Shown: one piece after another, positions 26,640-36,198 of the stretch | How the letters are laid out: each line of letters opens with the position of its first letter | Position numbering within the stretch: the first letter of the stretch is position 1 | Assembly (NCBI RefSeq): GCF_023115355.1 | Contig: NZ_CP096022.1 | Location: forward strand, 186,001 to 250,000 | Source of the DNA: Halocatena salina | GTDB taxonomy: Archaea > Halobacteriota > Halobacteria > Halobacteriales > Haloarculaceae | Direction of reading: 5' to 3' | DNA length: 64,000 nt | Program-made: the position numbers and the translations under genes | The notes under the pieces: model-generated | Database searches by the model: none | What the model was told of the DNA's origin: nothing | What the model saw: only the letters and a program-made list of their open reading frames with translations

Positions 26640-26897
26640 TCAGGTGGTCTCGCTCCCGATGGGTGGGTGAGTGATGGTAACGACACGAGTGCCACGAACC
26701 AAGCGGTGATCGTCGTCCGTGTCGTGGTTGTCAGTGGCTGAGCTCACTGCAAGTGTCAGGTTCATGTGCTCATCGACCCCAGCGAGTGTCCCCTCGATCA
26801 GCTGGTCGGCTTTCGTCCGAACGGTGACCCGGCTCCCGACCGTATCTTTGAGGCTGTCCAACGGCGTGGTTGCAGCCGCTTCATCGTTGTCGCTCAT
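26640..26897 (-). CDS. Sm-like (Lsm) domain protein
   Basis: The product has 85 residues. LDSLKDTVGSRVTVRTKADQ opens the Sm1 motif, and GTLAGVDEHMNLTLAVSSAT gives its GxLxGxDxxMNLxL core. The Sm2 motif follows as RLVRGTRVVTITH (the usual (R/K)GxxV). Archaeal Lsm proteins form seven-membered rings that bind U-rich RNA. A typical haloarchaeal Lsm has about 76 residues; this one has an N-terminal extension and an acidic, His-rich insert (DNHDTDDDH) before Sm2. It may be a paralogue rather than the housekeeping copy, which usually lies next to rpl37e; no ribosomal gene is adjacent here. Start ATG 26897 marks the beginning of homology. Confidence 0.75.
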   Translation of the reverse strand: MSDNDEAAATTPLDSLKDTVGSRVTVRTKADQLIEGTLAGVDEHMNLTLAVSSATDNHDTDDDHRLVRGTRVVTITHPPIGSETT

Positions 26898-27325
26898 AGT
26901 TCCTCTCAGAAGAACCCCGCCGTAAGAGTATCGACTGCGAGGTGGGGATTTGTCCGAGAGATCGCTCTTTGGCTCTCCGATGGTCAGTAGTAGATGGCTG
27001 TTCATCGTAAGGCCCCAGTAGAAATGGGCCGGCGATCGTGGTCCACTTCCTCGGTGATCAGAAAGCAGGCTCCAATCACTCCGGCTACAGCATCGATACT
27101 GCGTCTTCCCGACGAGAGCGACAACGTCGTCCACGACTACCAAGACAAGAACTCCCAAGCGGGTCCAGCGTGGCAGTCGATCCACTACGCTTATCGGCTG
27201 CATTGCACTGGAGCTATCTCGAACAGTTTTCATGAGTACGCATTCACAGATATAAAGGCAGCCTCGTCGATAGCTGCGGTGACAAAGACCGACTCCGTTT
27301 TCAATGCACGTAACTGAGGGAGAGT
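26898..27325. other. Gene-free spacer
   Basis: No supported gene. A TATA-like TATAAA near 27250 could serve the threonine-synthase-like gene. Minus-strand frames open here extend the Lsm frame upstream without homology. Confidence 0.4.
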
Positions 27326-28405
27326 ATGGGTATCTTAGAGCTTGTCTGCTCTTCGTGTGGGCGGACGTTCACCGATCAGTGGCGGTGTGATTGTGGCGGC
27401 GTGCTTGACTTCATCGAACAACCGCATCCAGCCGCAGATCGGCCGGACCCAGGTCAGTTTGATACGCGAGATGGACTCTGGTCGTTCGATATGTTCCTGC
27501 CCGTCGAGCAAGGCCCATCCCTTGGTGAAGGGATGACTCCGCTCGTTGCAGCACCAACGTGGAATGCCCAGTACAAACTCGAATACGTCTCGCCGACGGG
27601 AAGTTTCAAAGACCGGGGTGCAACCACAACGATCAGTCACGCGATCATGTGTGGTGCAGACCGAGTCGTTGAGGACTCATCAGGGAACGCTGGGGCTGCA
27701 ATCGCAACGTACGCTGCTCAGGCTGGACTAGATGCTGAGATTTACGTCCCGGCATCGGTCAAGGCGGCAAAACTCAGAGCAATCGAACGAGCCGGTGCGA
27801 CACCAGTTCGAATCGAGGGGGGGCGCCAAGCCGTGACCGATGCCTGTATCGAAACTGTTGAATCAGGGGATGGGTGGTATGCGAGCCATTCGTGGAGTCC
27901 AGCGTTCTTCGCAGGGACAGCGACATTTGCGTACGAAGTTGCGCTACAGCGTGACTGGAGTGTTCCTGATGCTGTCGTGATGCCACTCGGTCACGGAACC
28001 CTGTTCCTCGGAGTGTATCGTGGTTTCGAGGCGTTGTTTGAAGCTGGGTGGATTGATTCGGTTCCTCGTCTTCTTGGTGCGCAAGCTGCGGGTTATGCAC
28101 CGATCGCGGCCGAACTCCACCCGGTCCCTGAGAGTGAGAACGACGTCGCAGACGGGATTCAGATACGAGAGCCGACGCGAAAACGACAACTGCTCGATGC
28201 GATCGCTGAGACGAACGGTGACGCAATCGCGATCACGGAGGAGGCAGTGCAAGCCGAGTTGGACCGGCTCCATGCTAACGGATTCTATGTTGAACCGACA
28301 TCAGCGATCGCTCCTGCGGCACTTACCGAGTATCGAGAACGGGGAACTCTTGGACAAGATACAGATGTCGTTATGCCGCTCACAGGACATGGATTGAAAA
28401 CCTAA
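27326..28405 (+). CDS. Threonine synthase-like PLP enzyme
   Basis: The product has 359 residues. A small N-terminal Cys motif CSSCGRTF...CDCGG occurs at residues 9-27, as in archaeal threonine synthases. The PLP Lys lies in YVSPTGSFKDRGATTT, phosphate binding in EDSSGNAGAAIATYAA, and the catalytic-face strand in GAQAAGYAPIA. It would convert O-phosphohomoserine to threonine with PLP. The length is at the short end for the family. Haloarchaea often carry several threonine-synthase paralogues, so this need not be the biosynthetic one. GAGGGAGA just before ATG 27326 is a good ribosome-binding site. No other threonine-pathway gene is adjacent. Confidence 0.8.
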   Translation: MGILELVCSSCGRTFTDQWRCDCGGVLDFIEQPHPAADRPDPGQFDTRDGLWSFDMFLPVEQGPSLGEGMTPLVAAPTWNAQYKLEYVSPTGSFKDRGATTTISHAIMCGADRVVEDSSGNAGAAIATYAAQAGLDAEIYVPASVKAAKLRAIERAGATPVRIEGGRQAVTDACIETVESGDGWYASHSWSPAFFAGTATFAYEVALQRDWSVPDAVVMPLGHGTLFLGVYRGFEALFEAGWIDSVPRLLGAQAAGYAPIAAELHPVPESENDVADGIQIREPTRKRQLLDAIAETNGDAIAITEEAVQAELDRLHANGFYVEPTSAIAPAALTEYRERGTLGQDTDVVMPLTGHGLKT

Positions 28406-28623
28406 CTCGGCGCAGGTGCTTTTTCCCCTGTTTCATCTGCCAATCACTGATAGAGTTCGTGGCGACACATATCACACCTACCGAACCGACCATTACCAGT
28501 ACTGTCCTCAAAGCGAGTACTGCGGGGACTACGATGTATCCTTCTCGTAGCGGTACCGCACAGCTACCACTCAGCTAGTCTCTAAGTAACCATTGTTGCG
28601 TCTAGTAACGGTTGGAGTGTAGT

Positions 28624-29820
28624 ATGAAAGATCGATCATATCGGAGAATACAGGCGCTCGGGACCGTACTCCTGTTGATCATGTCGATGATCGCAGGAGT
28701 CAGCGTTGCAGCGGCACCCACGGACACGAACACTGTGACACACATCGATTCGTGTACGACGATCACTCAGCCTGGGCGGTACGTTCTGACGAACGATATC
28801 GAGAACAGCCAAGAAACGACGTGTCTCGTGATCCACTCCGATGATGTGATCCTCAATGGTAACGGCCACCGGATCGACGGCGTGGACGCAGAGCCATCAA
28901 CGGGCATCCTTGTCGAGCCAACCGATGCTGCGCTGTCGAATGTCGTCATCCGGGATGTCGTGGTCACAGACTGGGTCACGGGCATCGAGTTCAGCATGGA
29001 GGTCGACAACAGCACTGTCAAGAACACCGTCGTTCGGTCGAATCTAGCTGACGGGATCGCACTGTTTTTCAATTCACGCGATAATAGAATCGTCGACAAC
29101 ACGGCGTCGAACAACGGTAATGCCGGCATTCGAGTCGACAATGCCGCCGAAAATAAGCTATTCGATAACACGGTCATCCAGAACAGGGTGGGGCTTCTCA
29201 TCATCGAAAGTGGTGGTCATGTGCTTCAGGGCAACATCGCAAAGCGAAACGACGGCGATGGCATCGCACTACTTGACTTCGTCAGTGACACACTCGTTAA
29301 GGACAACACCGCGGAGCGGAACAGCGGCGACGGTGTTTCTCTTCAGAGCTCCAGCGAGAACCGCATCAAGCACAACACGATTGCTCGGAACGATGGTAAC
29401 GGTATCGCGCTCAGCGAGCCGTTCGAACCATCCGAGAACAACATCATCGCGCGCAACGTTCTCACGCGGAACAGCGACAACGGCATCTCCCTCGATGGTG
29501 CGAACAACAACACGATCACGCGTAACACCGTGCAACGGAACCAAAACGACGGGATCAATCTCCAACTGTCCCGTACCAATCGCATAACACACAACACGGT
29601 GCGTCGTAACGGTGGCGATGGCGTCGTGCTGTGTCGGTCCGACAACAACACCCTCAAACGCAACACAGCGAGCAACAATAGCGACAATGGATTCGTATTG
29701 GCCGACGCGAACAACAACGTCCTTAAACGTAATACAGCAGTCGACAACGGCGGCGATCCACTAGTTGTTCGGGCCGACTCGATGGGGAACCAGTTCATCA
29801 ACAACACCTTCGAGAGCTAA
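28624..29820 (+). CDS. Secreted right-handed beta-helix (NosD-type) protein
   Basis: The product has 398 residues. The N-terminus (KDRSYRRIQALGTVLLLIMS) is a Sec-type signal followed by a cut site near SVAAAPTD. From about residue 65 onward a repeat of about 23 residues recurs: N-x-(I/V)-x-x-N-T-(A/V)-x-x-N-x-x-D-G-(I/V), for example RNDGNGIALSEP and RNSDNGISLDGA. This is the carbohydrate-binding/periplasmic-copper-binding (NosD) beta-helix coil pattern, with at least nine coils. Such proteins act on the cell surface as polysaccharide-binding or lyase-like domains; no lyase residues are identifiable. No C-terminal anchor (PGF-CTERM or membrane helix) is present, so it may be released. It stands alone on a transcript. 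Confidence 0.8.
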   Translation: MKDRSYRRIQALGTVLLLIMSMIAGVSVAAAPTDTNTVTHIDSCTTITQPGRYVLTNDIENSQETTCLVIHSDDVILNGNGHRIDGVDAEPSTGILVEPTDAALSNVVIRDVVVTDWVTGIEFSMEVDNSTVKNTVVRSNLADGIALFFNSRDNRIVDNTASNNGNAGIRVDNAAENKLFDNTVIQNRVGLLIIESGGHVLQGNIAKRNDGDGIALLDFVSDTLVKDNTAERNSGDGVSLQSSSENRIKHNTIARNDGNGIALSEPFEPSENNIIARNVLTRNSDNGISLDGANNNTITRNTVQRNQNDGINLQLSRTNRITHNTVRRNGGDGVVLCRSDNNTLKRNTASNNSDNGFVLADANNNVLKRNTAVDNGGDPLVVRADSMGNQFINNTFES

Positions 29821-29924
29821 CGATACCGGCGGGACGACCCCGTTCCACTCGGTCTAGTAACGATTTTTGAACGGAAGAAGACCGATAAGTTTCCGATCTA
29901 AGAGGAAAGCTAGTCACCGATATT

Positions 29925-30565
29925 TCATCCGTTCACAAGGGAAGGGGAGCCACGTTCGTGGACAGTCATCCAGACGACTGCGTTGGGCGTGCTGTGACCG
30001 CTGCTTCCACCTGAAGTGACGTCTCGGGCGTTCCAGATTCTAGATGATACTGTTGTAGAATCGCTGTGAGGACGGGGTCGCCTCTGGGCGGTAAACTGGT
30101 CACCAATGCACCGCCGTGGTCCAGTCCCAAACGGAAAATACGCGGGTCGGTCCAGCGTTCGGAATAAAATGCAAGCGGATCCCGATGGACGACCCATTGT
30201 GGGAGCACGACGATTGCGCCTGCCGAGATCTGATGGCCTCCTGTTACGATATCGTCTTCTGGTTCGCCGTGGAGACGATTCGTCGGGGGAAAGCCGCATC
30301 GTCTCCGGTATTCACGTGGTTAGCTCCTCGCCGAGGCGCTGTTCGACGCTGGGGTAGGTGACAACAGATACAACGCATACGTCAAGATGACGGTGGTCGT
30401 CTCGTGTTCAGCAATCAGAAACGTCATCACTTCGTGAACGTCGATACGCCTCTCATCCGACCACTCATCTAACGTTCGTTCGATCATCCAGTCATGATAT
30501 CCCCGTCCACCGCGATCTGATCGAGTTGGAACGACGGCTGGATGAGGTGTCATTGGGTTCGTCAC
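29925..30565 (-). pseudogene. Decayed cytochrome P450, C-terminal half
   Basis: Read in the minus direction through several frames, the P450 core appears in order. The I-helix is EVMTFLIAEHETTTVILTYA, with AEHETT for the usual AGHETT. The K-helix region gives ETMRLSP, then EDDIVTGGHQISAGAIVVLP and QWVVHRDPLAFYSERW (PERF loop). The heme-binding loop is FPFGTGPRRCIGDQF, retaining the Cys ligand, and TVHERGSPS gives the usual C-terminal strand. At least four frameshifts and the absence of the N-terminal half make it non-functional. The remaining length is about 210 codons. It lies directly upstream of and divergent from an intact flavoenzyme gene. Confidence 0.75.
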
Positions 30566-30624
30566 CGAACCGTGGTGTGCATGATCCAGATCCGACCAAC
30601 CTCTATATACTCACTGGGCGCAGT

Positions 30625-32007
30625 ATGAGTATGGCTACCTTCGACCTCATCGTCGTCGGTGGCGGCACAGGGAATACGGTCGCCTCAGCGGCCGCTGCCG
30701 AAGGGCTTGAAACTGCACTCATCGAGAGGGGACCGCTCGGGGGGCTGTGTCTAAACCGTGGCTGTAACCCCTCGAAGATGCTCATCCAACACGCGAACCT
30801 CATCAATCGAATTCGAGACGCCGATGAATTTGGCATCGATGCGACCGTCAACGGGACGCACTTCGGCGAGTTCGTCCGAGAAGTTAACGATGAACTCGGA
30901 GACGTCGCAAGCGCGAAGGAAGACAACAAACGAGATGAGGAGAATCTAACGCTCCTTCAGGAAGAAGCCCGGTTCGTTGACGATTACACCGTCGAACTCA
31001 CGGAAACCGGAAAGAGTCACACCGCCGAACGGGTGGTCATCGCGGCGGGGAGCACGCCTGTGATCCCCGATGCGATCGACGGACTCGATGAGGTTGATTT
31101 CATGACGAGTAACGACGCCATCCGACTAGAGGAACGTCCGGACCGGCTTGTGGTTCTCGGCGGCGGATACATTGCCGCCGAACTCGGCTACTACTTCGGA
31201 TCGTTCGGAACGGATGTCGCGCTCATCGAGGTGGAAGATTCGTTGGTGTCTCGCGAGGACAGCGAGATCGCAGAGGCCTTCACCGATATCGCCAGTGATC
31301 GCCACGCGGTTCACACCGGATATCGTGCCACAGGCGTCACTGAATCCGAAGGCGAAATCGCCGTGACCGCTGAATCGGAAGACGGTGACGAAATAAAGGT
31401 AGCCGGCGAGGAGTTGTTAGTAGCGCTCGGTCGCCAGCCTAACACTGACGGCATTGATCTTGACGCAACGAACATCGAGACGAATGATGCGGGCTTTATC
31501 GAGACTGATGACCAACTCAGGACGAACGTTGAGAACGTCTGGGCGATGGGAGACATCGCTGACAATTCGATGTTCAAACACTCTGGGGACTACGAAGGCG
31601 AAGTCGTCATCGACAACGTTGTACACGAAAAAGAACGGACGGCGAACTTCGTCGGACTGCCACACGCTATCTTCACCGAACCTCAGATTGGGGCGGTCGG
31701 CCGGACAGAGTCGGCGCTTGTCGATGCCGATCAAGAGTACGTCGTCGGCCGAGCCGTATTTACCGACACTGCGATGTCCCGAGCGTTGAAACTCGATCAC
31801 GGATTCGCCAAGGTTCTTGCCGATCCTGAGACGCGCGAGATACTCGGCTGTCACATTCTCGGTCACGAGGCATCGATACTCATCCACGAGGTGACTCCCG
31901 CCGTCCGCCACGGACTGACGGTTGATGATCTCGCCACGACACTCATCCACGCTCACCCAGCCCTGAGCAAGGTGATACTAAAGGCCTGTAAGGATGTCAA
32001 CAGATAA
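30625..32007 (+). CDS. Class I pyridine nucleotide-disulfide oxidoreductase (dihydrolipoamide/mercuric reductase-like)
   Basis: The product has 460 residues. The FAD-binding start is FDLIVVGGGTGNTVASAAAA. The redox pair lies in GGLCLNRGCNPSKML (Cys-x4-Cys). The NAD(P) loop is VVLGGGYIAAELGY, the second FAD motif is TNVENVWAMGDIAD, and the C-terminal dimer domain carries the HPALS His typical of the active-site base. It could reduce a low-molecular disulfide, lipoamide or a quinone with NAD(P)H. It lacks the extra C-terminal Cys pair of mercuric reductase. No 2-oxoacid dehydrogenase genes are nearby, so it is not part of such a complex here. ATG 30625 was chosen over an upstream in-frame start; TATATAC at 30604-30610 lies close upstream. 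Confidence 0.8.
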   Translation: MSMATFDLIVVGGGTGNTVASAAAAEGLETALIERGPLGGLCLNRGCNPSKMLIQHANLINRIRDADEFGIDATVNGTHFGEFVREVNDELGDVASAKEDNKRDEENLTLLQEEARFVDDYTVELTETGKSHTAERVVIAAGSTPVIPDAIDGLDEVDFMTSNDAIRLEERPDRLVVLGGGYIAAELGYYFGSFGTDVALIEVEDSLVSREDSEIAEAFTDIASDRHAVHTGYRATGVTESEGEIAVTAESEDGDEIKVAGEELLVALGRQPNTDGIDLDATNIETNDAGFIETDDQLRTNVENVWAMGDIADNSMFKHSGDYEGEVVIDNVVHEKERTANFVGLPHAIFTEPQIGAVGRTESALVDADQEYVVGRAVFTDTAMSRALKLDHGFAKVLADPETREILGCHILGHEASILIHEVTPAVRHGLTVDDLATTLIHAHPALSKVILKACKDVNR

Positions 32008-32325
32008 CGCGTAGACACTGATCACCGGCGGGGTGGTCGATCGCACCTTACCGATGCAGCGGCCGAGCAACTCCGAGCTGGCACAGCTGGTAAACCAGTC
32101 GAATCCACCGTCCCGGAGATCGAGCACCGCGTGTCTGCTTCACAGCTCCTAGTGTGGTTGGGTCCCCAATCTAAATCCCAGCTTCGCCCGAAACGGTCTC
32201 GACGGCGTCAGTTATGTAGTGAAACACTCGGTGTCTGATGTGATCGTGGTGCAATCGTCACACCAGCCACCGACAGCCGACGCCGTAGAGCAGGAAAGAC
32301 TTCGTTAAAGTGATCCTGATCGCCG
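32008..32325. other. Gene-free spacer between convergent genes
   Basis: One plus frame reads LTDAAAEQLRAGTAGKPVES, then TVPEIEHRVSASQLLVWLGP before degenerating; it looks like a coding relic of unknown family. No terminator hairpin with a T-run was found by eye. Confidence 0.3.
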
Positions 32326-33654
32326 TCACCGGTAGGCTTTGAACTCCTCACCGAAGATCAGAAAGTAACCGGTCCCGAGAACGCCAAGAGCGGTAGCGAT
32401 CGTAAAGGCCACGCCGGGGCTGACGAACTCCCAGAGATATCCACCCACAGCGGCGCTCGGGATGACGAGCGCGTTTCGAAGCAAGTAGTAGGTGCCGGTC
32501 ACGCGTCCGCCGGCACCCTGTTCGGCAGGCCCGACGATCAACGCCTTGTGTGACGGCAGTCCGGCAAACCGCAGTCCGGAAAACGCGAAGACGAGAATCA
32601 GCGCCGTCGCGCTCGCGGGCGTGTTGATGAGAACGATCGGAAAGATCGCGTACACCGCAAAGCCCAGCCCCACGATCGGTTTGAGCCCGACGTGCTCGGC
32701 GAGTTTGGCTGCCGGTGCCATGATGAGCAACGCGATCAGCATCTCGACGCCGAGCAGATAGCCGAAGAAGGCAGCTGGCGAAAGATCGATCGCATACGAA
32801 TACCCTGCGATCGATACGGTCGTCTCCACACCGACTTGGAGGATCTGCGTGACCACGAGTACGAAAAAGACGTACACCATGCCGTTTGCGAAGCGAACGA
32901 TCGTATCACCGACCAACAGCGGCCGGAGCGGATCGGGCATCCCCCGGAGATCCCGCCTGATCTGATCGATTCCCGCGAAGGAGCCGCCGATGTCGTCCGC
33001 ACTCGCATCGTACAGATAATGCTGGACGATCGTGCCGACGATCCCGAAGCCGACCGCCACCGCAAGCACGTACTGGAAGCTCACCGTGAACGCCGGGTGA
33101 AGACCGATGAGGACGGCAGCAGCCACCGGGCCGATGAGGAAAGCGGTCCGACGGAACGTCTCAGTGCTGGCAAAGCCGGCCGCCAGCCGCGAGGGATCGG
33201 TCGCCTGCTTGACGACCGCAAACGTCGCGCCGAGCCCGAACGACTTCCACGCTTGGGCGAGCACCAACCCGACGAATATCCACAACCACGGCTCGATGGG
33301 TACCCCCGCGATCGTGAACGCACCGATACGCGGTGCGACCAGCCAGACAGCGAACCCGACCGTCGAAATCAGCCCGAACAGCGTCAAGGCGTACCGCGAA
33401 CCGATCCGATCGGAGACCGCCCCACCCGGATACGGATAGAGGGCCGAGATGACGTTGCCGAACGTCCCGAACAACCCGACCACGAATCCCGACGCACCGA
33501 GTGCGACCATGTACTCCGGGAGGAACCGATTGGTCATCTGGAACCCAAGGCTGAACGCGAACATTGCCGCGGAGAGAACGAGTACGTCGCGTTCAAGCGC
33601 GAAAAATCGGCGAAACGAGGCGAACACGCTAATGGACTCATCCTCTGTAGCCAT
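32326..33654 (-). CDS. Major facilitator superfamily transporter
   Basis: The product has 442 residues and about 12 hydrophobic segments in two bundles. The loop after helix 2 carries GGAVSDRIGSRYALT, close to the MFS motif A (G-x3-D-R-x-G-x-R-x). The first helix is VLVLSAAMFAFSLGFQMTNR and the last GVAFTIATALGVLGTGYFLI. The substrate is not identifiable from sequence; the helix pattern is that of generic drug/metabolite exporters. It is monocistronic with AT-rich DNA upstream. A long open frame on the opposite strand (32692-33726) is an antisense shadow. Confidence 0.85.
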   Translation of the reverse strand: MATEDESISVFASFRRFFALERDVLVLSAAMFAFSLGFQMTNRFLPEYMVALGASGFVVGLFGTFGNVISALYPYPGGAVSDRIGSRYALTLFGLISTVGFAVWLVAPRIGAFTIAGVPIEPWLWIFVGLVLAQAWKSFGLGATFAVVKQATDPSRLAAGFASTETFRRTAFLIGPVAAAVLIGLHPAFTVSFQYVLAVAVGFGIVGTIVQHYLYDASADDIGGSFAGIDQIRRDLRGMPDPLRPLLVGDTIVRFANGMVYVFFVLVVTQILQVGVETTVSIAGYSYAIDLSPAAFFGYLLGVEMLIALLIMAPAAKLAEHVGLKPIVGLGFAVYAIFPIVLINTPASATALILVFAFSGLRFAGLPSHKALIVGPAEQGAGGRVTGTYYLLRNALVIPSAAVGGYLWEFVSPGVAFTIATALGVLGTGYFLIFGEEFKAYR

Positions 33655-33903
33655 CTATCGAGTAATAATTACCGAACAAGAAAATATATTTCACTTTACT
33701 GTGGAGGGTTCAGTATCAACGGATAGAATCACATCGATAACAGACACTGTGACCCACTACTACAAATTGACCAAGACGACGATACGACAACACCGGAGCG
33801 GTCGTACTTCGAGGACTGTCTCTACGTAGTGCTATGTGTTCTCATTCCCGAACCGATTACGCAATATTTTCCCGATCGTAGCCGGTAGCGGTAGTAGTTG
33901 TCA

Positions 33904-35829
33904 ATGGTTCAGAAGAAAAGTGCGTCTTCAGATACCGACGATGCCGGTCCGTACGTTCCGGCCGACCGCAGTGTCACGGAACTCACAGTAAAGGCCGTGG
34001 TACTCGGTCTCGTTCTCAATGTCGTTCTGATGGCAGCGAACACGTATCTCGGATTACGCGCCGGACTAACGATTAGTGCTTCCATTCCGGCGGCAGTCAT
34101 CAGCATGGGAGCGTTCTATGGTCTTGGACAGTTTGGCATCGGTGGCACCATTCTCGAAAACAATATCGTTCAGACGATGACATCGGCGGGCTCATCGCTC
34201 GCCGCAGGAGTGATCTTCTCGTTGGCTGGTGTGGTCTTTCTCGGCGAGTCGATCGATCTCGTGACGACGGCGATGGTTGCGTTGCTCGGCGGTTCCTTGG
34301 GTGTGTTGTTCATGATACCGATGCGGCGGTATCTCATCGTCGAACAGCATCAAGAACTTCCCTACCCGGAGGGGACCGCCTGTGCGGATGTCCTTCGTAC
34401 TGGGGAACAAGGCGGGCGTGGCGTTCGATTCGTCTCGGCTGGATTTATCGTAGGTGCAATTTACATGGCACTCGCAGATATCTGGGGCGTGATCCAGACG
34501 ACGATTCAGGGTGCGTTTTCAGTCGCTGACACCCGCGGATTCACCCTCGGTGGTGATTTCACGCCTGCGCTCGTCGGTGTTGGATACATCATCGGTCCGC
34601 GCATCGCTGCTTACATTCTCGGTGGAGGCCTCGTCTCGTGGATGATGTTCATTCCCCTGCTCGTGACTGGGGGAATGGTTCCAGCAGACGCCGCTCAGGC
34701 GTCACTGTTCGAGCAAGCAAACGCCGTCTGGAGCAGCTACGTCCGCTATATCGGTGCGGGTGCGATGATCGTCGGCGGGCTCTATGCGATCGGAGCAATG
34801 CGCACGACGATCGTCGATGCTGTCCATCTCGCCGGTTCTGAGTTCACTCAGGGATTGAGTGGTTCCGACCGCAAGCGGACCGCTCGCGATCTCCCGATGG
34901 GTATCGTTGTCGTCGGTGCGGCCGTTATCGCGGCCTTGTTGGTTATCGTTCCGCAGGTCCGTGTCGGACTGCTCGGTGGTATCATCGCGGTGCTGGCAGC
35001 GTTCTTGTTCGTAGCCGTCTCCTCGTATCTCGTCGGCGTCGTCGGGAGTTCGTCGAATCCCGTATCGGGAATGACGGTTGCGACGATTTTGATTGCCGCG
35101 GTCGTGCTCCGCTCGACCGGCGTATCGGATCCGGTCGTGGTGTTGGTGACCGGTTCGGTCGTCGCCATCGCTGCTGCTGTCGCCGGTGACACCTCACAAG
35201 ACCTCAAAACTGGCTATCTACTCGGTGCGACGCCCCGGAGCCAACAACTCGGTCAACTTATCGGTATCGCTTTCTCGGCATTGCTGGCTGGTGGCATCCT
35301 TGCGTTCTTTAATCAGGCCTACGGCCTCGGTGGTCAGACACTTCCAGCGCCACAAGCCGGACTCATGGCGCTGATCGCAGAGAGCGTCCTCGGCGGAACT
35401 GCCAACTGGGGAATGGTCCTCATCGGCGGCATCTTTGCGATCGTTCTCATCCTGATGGATGTACCAGTGTTGCCTTTCGCAGTCGGCATCTATCTTCCAG
35501 TTACTTTGTCGACGCCGATCTTCCTTGGTGGGGTGTTGAAGGCCCTCGTCAACCGCTACGCCGAATGGTCGGAATCCGAAACCTCCAGTGAACAGGTCAC
35601 TCGTCAGGGCCGAATCGTCGCTGCTGGACTCATCGCTGGCGAAGCGATCATGGGGATCATCGTCGGTGCGATCCGTATCCTCGGTGTTGGCAACGACAGC
35701 GGCGTTCCGTTTCCGATAGGCGTTGGCGATCAGCTCTCGCTGTGGCTAGGAATCATCGCCATCGCTATCTTGCTGGCGTTCCTTGGAACGAGTACGCTGT
35801 GGGGAACCAGCACTACATCGAACACCTAG
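33904..35829 (+). CDS. OPT-family oligopeptide transporter
   Basis: The product has 641 residues with roughly 14-16 membrane segments. The hallmark sequence after the first helices is NTYLGLRAGLTISASIPAAV, followed by NNIVQTMTSAGSSLAAGVIF and QHQELPYPEGTACADVLRTG, which are characteristic of the OPT superfamily (oligopeptide / metal-chelate transporters). Near the C-terminus VPVLPFAVGIYLPVTLSTPI is also conserved. It would import short peptides, or peptide- or siderophore-bound metals, using the proton or sodium gradient. Start ATG 33904 (a TTG two codons earlier is also in frame). A PqqD-like gene follows after 12 bases and is likely co-transcribed, suggesting the cargo is a modified peptide. 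Confidence 0.88.
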   Translation: MVQKKSASSDTDDAGPYVPADRSVTELTVKAVVLGLVLNVVLMAANTYLGLRAGLTISASIPAAVISMGAFYGLGQFGIGGTILENNIVQTMTSAGSSLAAGVIFSLAGVVFLGESIDLVTTAMVALLGGSLGVLFMIPMRRYLIVEQHQELPYPEGTACADVLRTGEQGGRGVRFVSAGFIVGAIYMALADIWGVIQTTIQGAFSVADTRGFTLGGDFTPALVGVGYIIGPRIAAYILGGGLVSWMMFIPLLVTGGMVPADAAQASLFEQANAVWSSYVRYIGAGAMIVGGLYAIGAMRTTIVDAVHLAGSEFTQGLSGSDRKRTARDLPMGIVVVGAAVIAALLVIVPQVRVGLLGGIIAVLAAFLFVAVSSYLVGVVGSSSNPVSGMTVATILIAAVVLRSTGVSDPVVVLVTGSVVAIAAAVAGDTSQDLKTGYLLGATPRSQQLGQLIGIAFSALLAGGILAFFNQAYGLGGQTLPAPQAGLMALIAESVLGGTANWGMVLIGGIFAIVLILMDVPVLPFAVGIYLPVTLSTPIFLGGVLKALVNRYAEWSESETSSEQVTRQGRIVAAGLIAGEAIMGIIVGAIRILGVGNDSGVPFPIGVGDQLSLWLGIIAIAILLAFLGTSTLWGTSTTSNT

Positions 35830-35841
35830 GAACTGCCAGAC

Positions 35842-36198
35842 ATGACTGAACTTGCTCGTGATCCAACTGCGGTTCCGGTTCGGACGACCGACAACTGGCA
35901 CTGCGAGCAAATAGAAGGAACACCACAAGTGACGATTCAACGCCCTCGTCGCGTTCGAAACCGACTCGACCAGCTTCTCTTCAAACTGTTCGATACCCCC
36001 ACAGACCGGGAGCTCGAACTCGATGCAGTCGGAAGCGTCGTCTGGTTGCAGTGTGATGGCGCAACGACGGCCGAAGAGATCGCAAACGAACTCGATGCAA
36101 CCTTCGCCCCAGAACGCATCGATCCCGTTTCTGAGACACTGCCGTACTTCCTCAGACAGTTGTCTGAGCTCGGATTGATCCGCTATGCTGATAGCTGA
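35842..36198 (+). CDS. PqqD-family peptide-chaperone-like protein
   Basis: The product has 118 residues. The C-terminal 85 residues show the PqqD winged-helix pattern: LELDAVGSVVWLQCDGATTA followed by EEIANELDATFAPERIDPVS and a helix ending FLRQLSELGLIR. PqqD domains bind ribosomal peptide precursors (RiPP recognition element) and present them to radical SAM enzymes. No radical SAM gene is in this window. Instead it is 12 bases behind an OPT peptide transporter, so it may recognise an imported or exported peptide. That connection is an inference from spacing. The first 35 residues, including several basic ones before the domain, are unassigned. Confidence 0.7.
   Translation: MTELARDPTAVPVRTTDNWHCEQIEGTPQVTIQRPRRVRNRLDQLLFKLFDTPTDRELELDAVGSVVWLQCDGATTAEEIANELDATFAPERIDPVSETLPYFLRQLSELGLIRYADS

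Noticed and set aside
26318-26695. 126-codon N-terminal extension of the membrane protein gene at 25895
   Set aside because: No hydrophobic or conserved pattern; charged and proline-rich in a way typical of non-coding frames. The ATG at 26317 begins the real pattern.
32692-33726. Plus-strand open frame of 344 codons
   Set aside because: It is antisense to the MFS transporter, has a composition rich in Arg/Asp/Glu/His as expected from the reversed frame of a membrane protein, and shows no domain.
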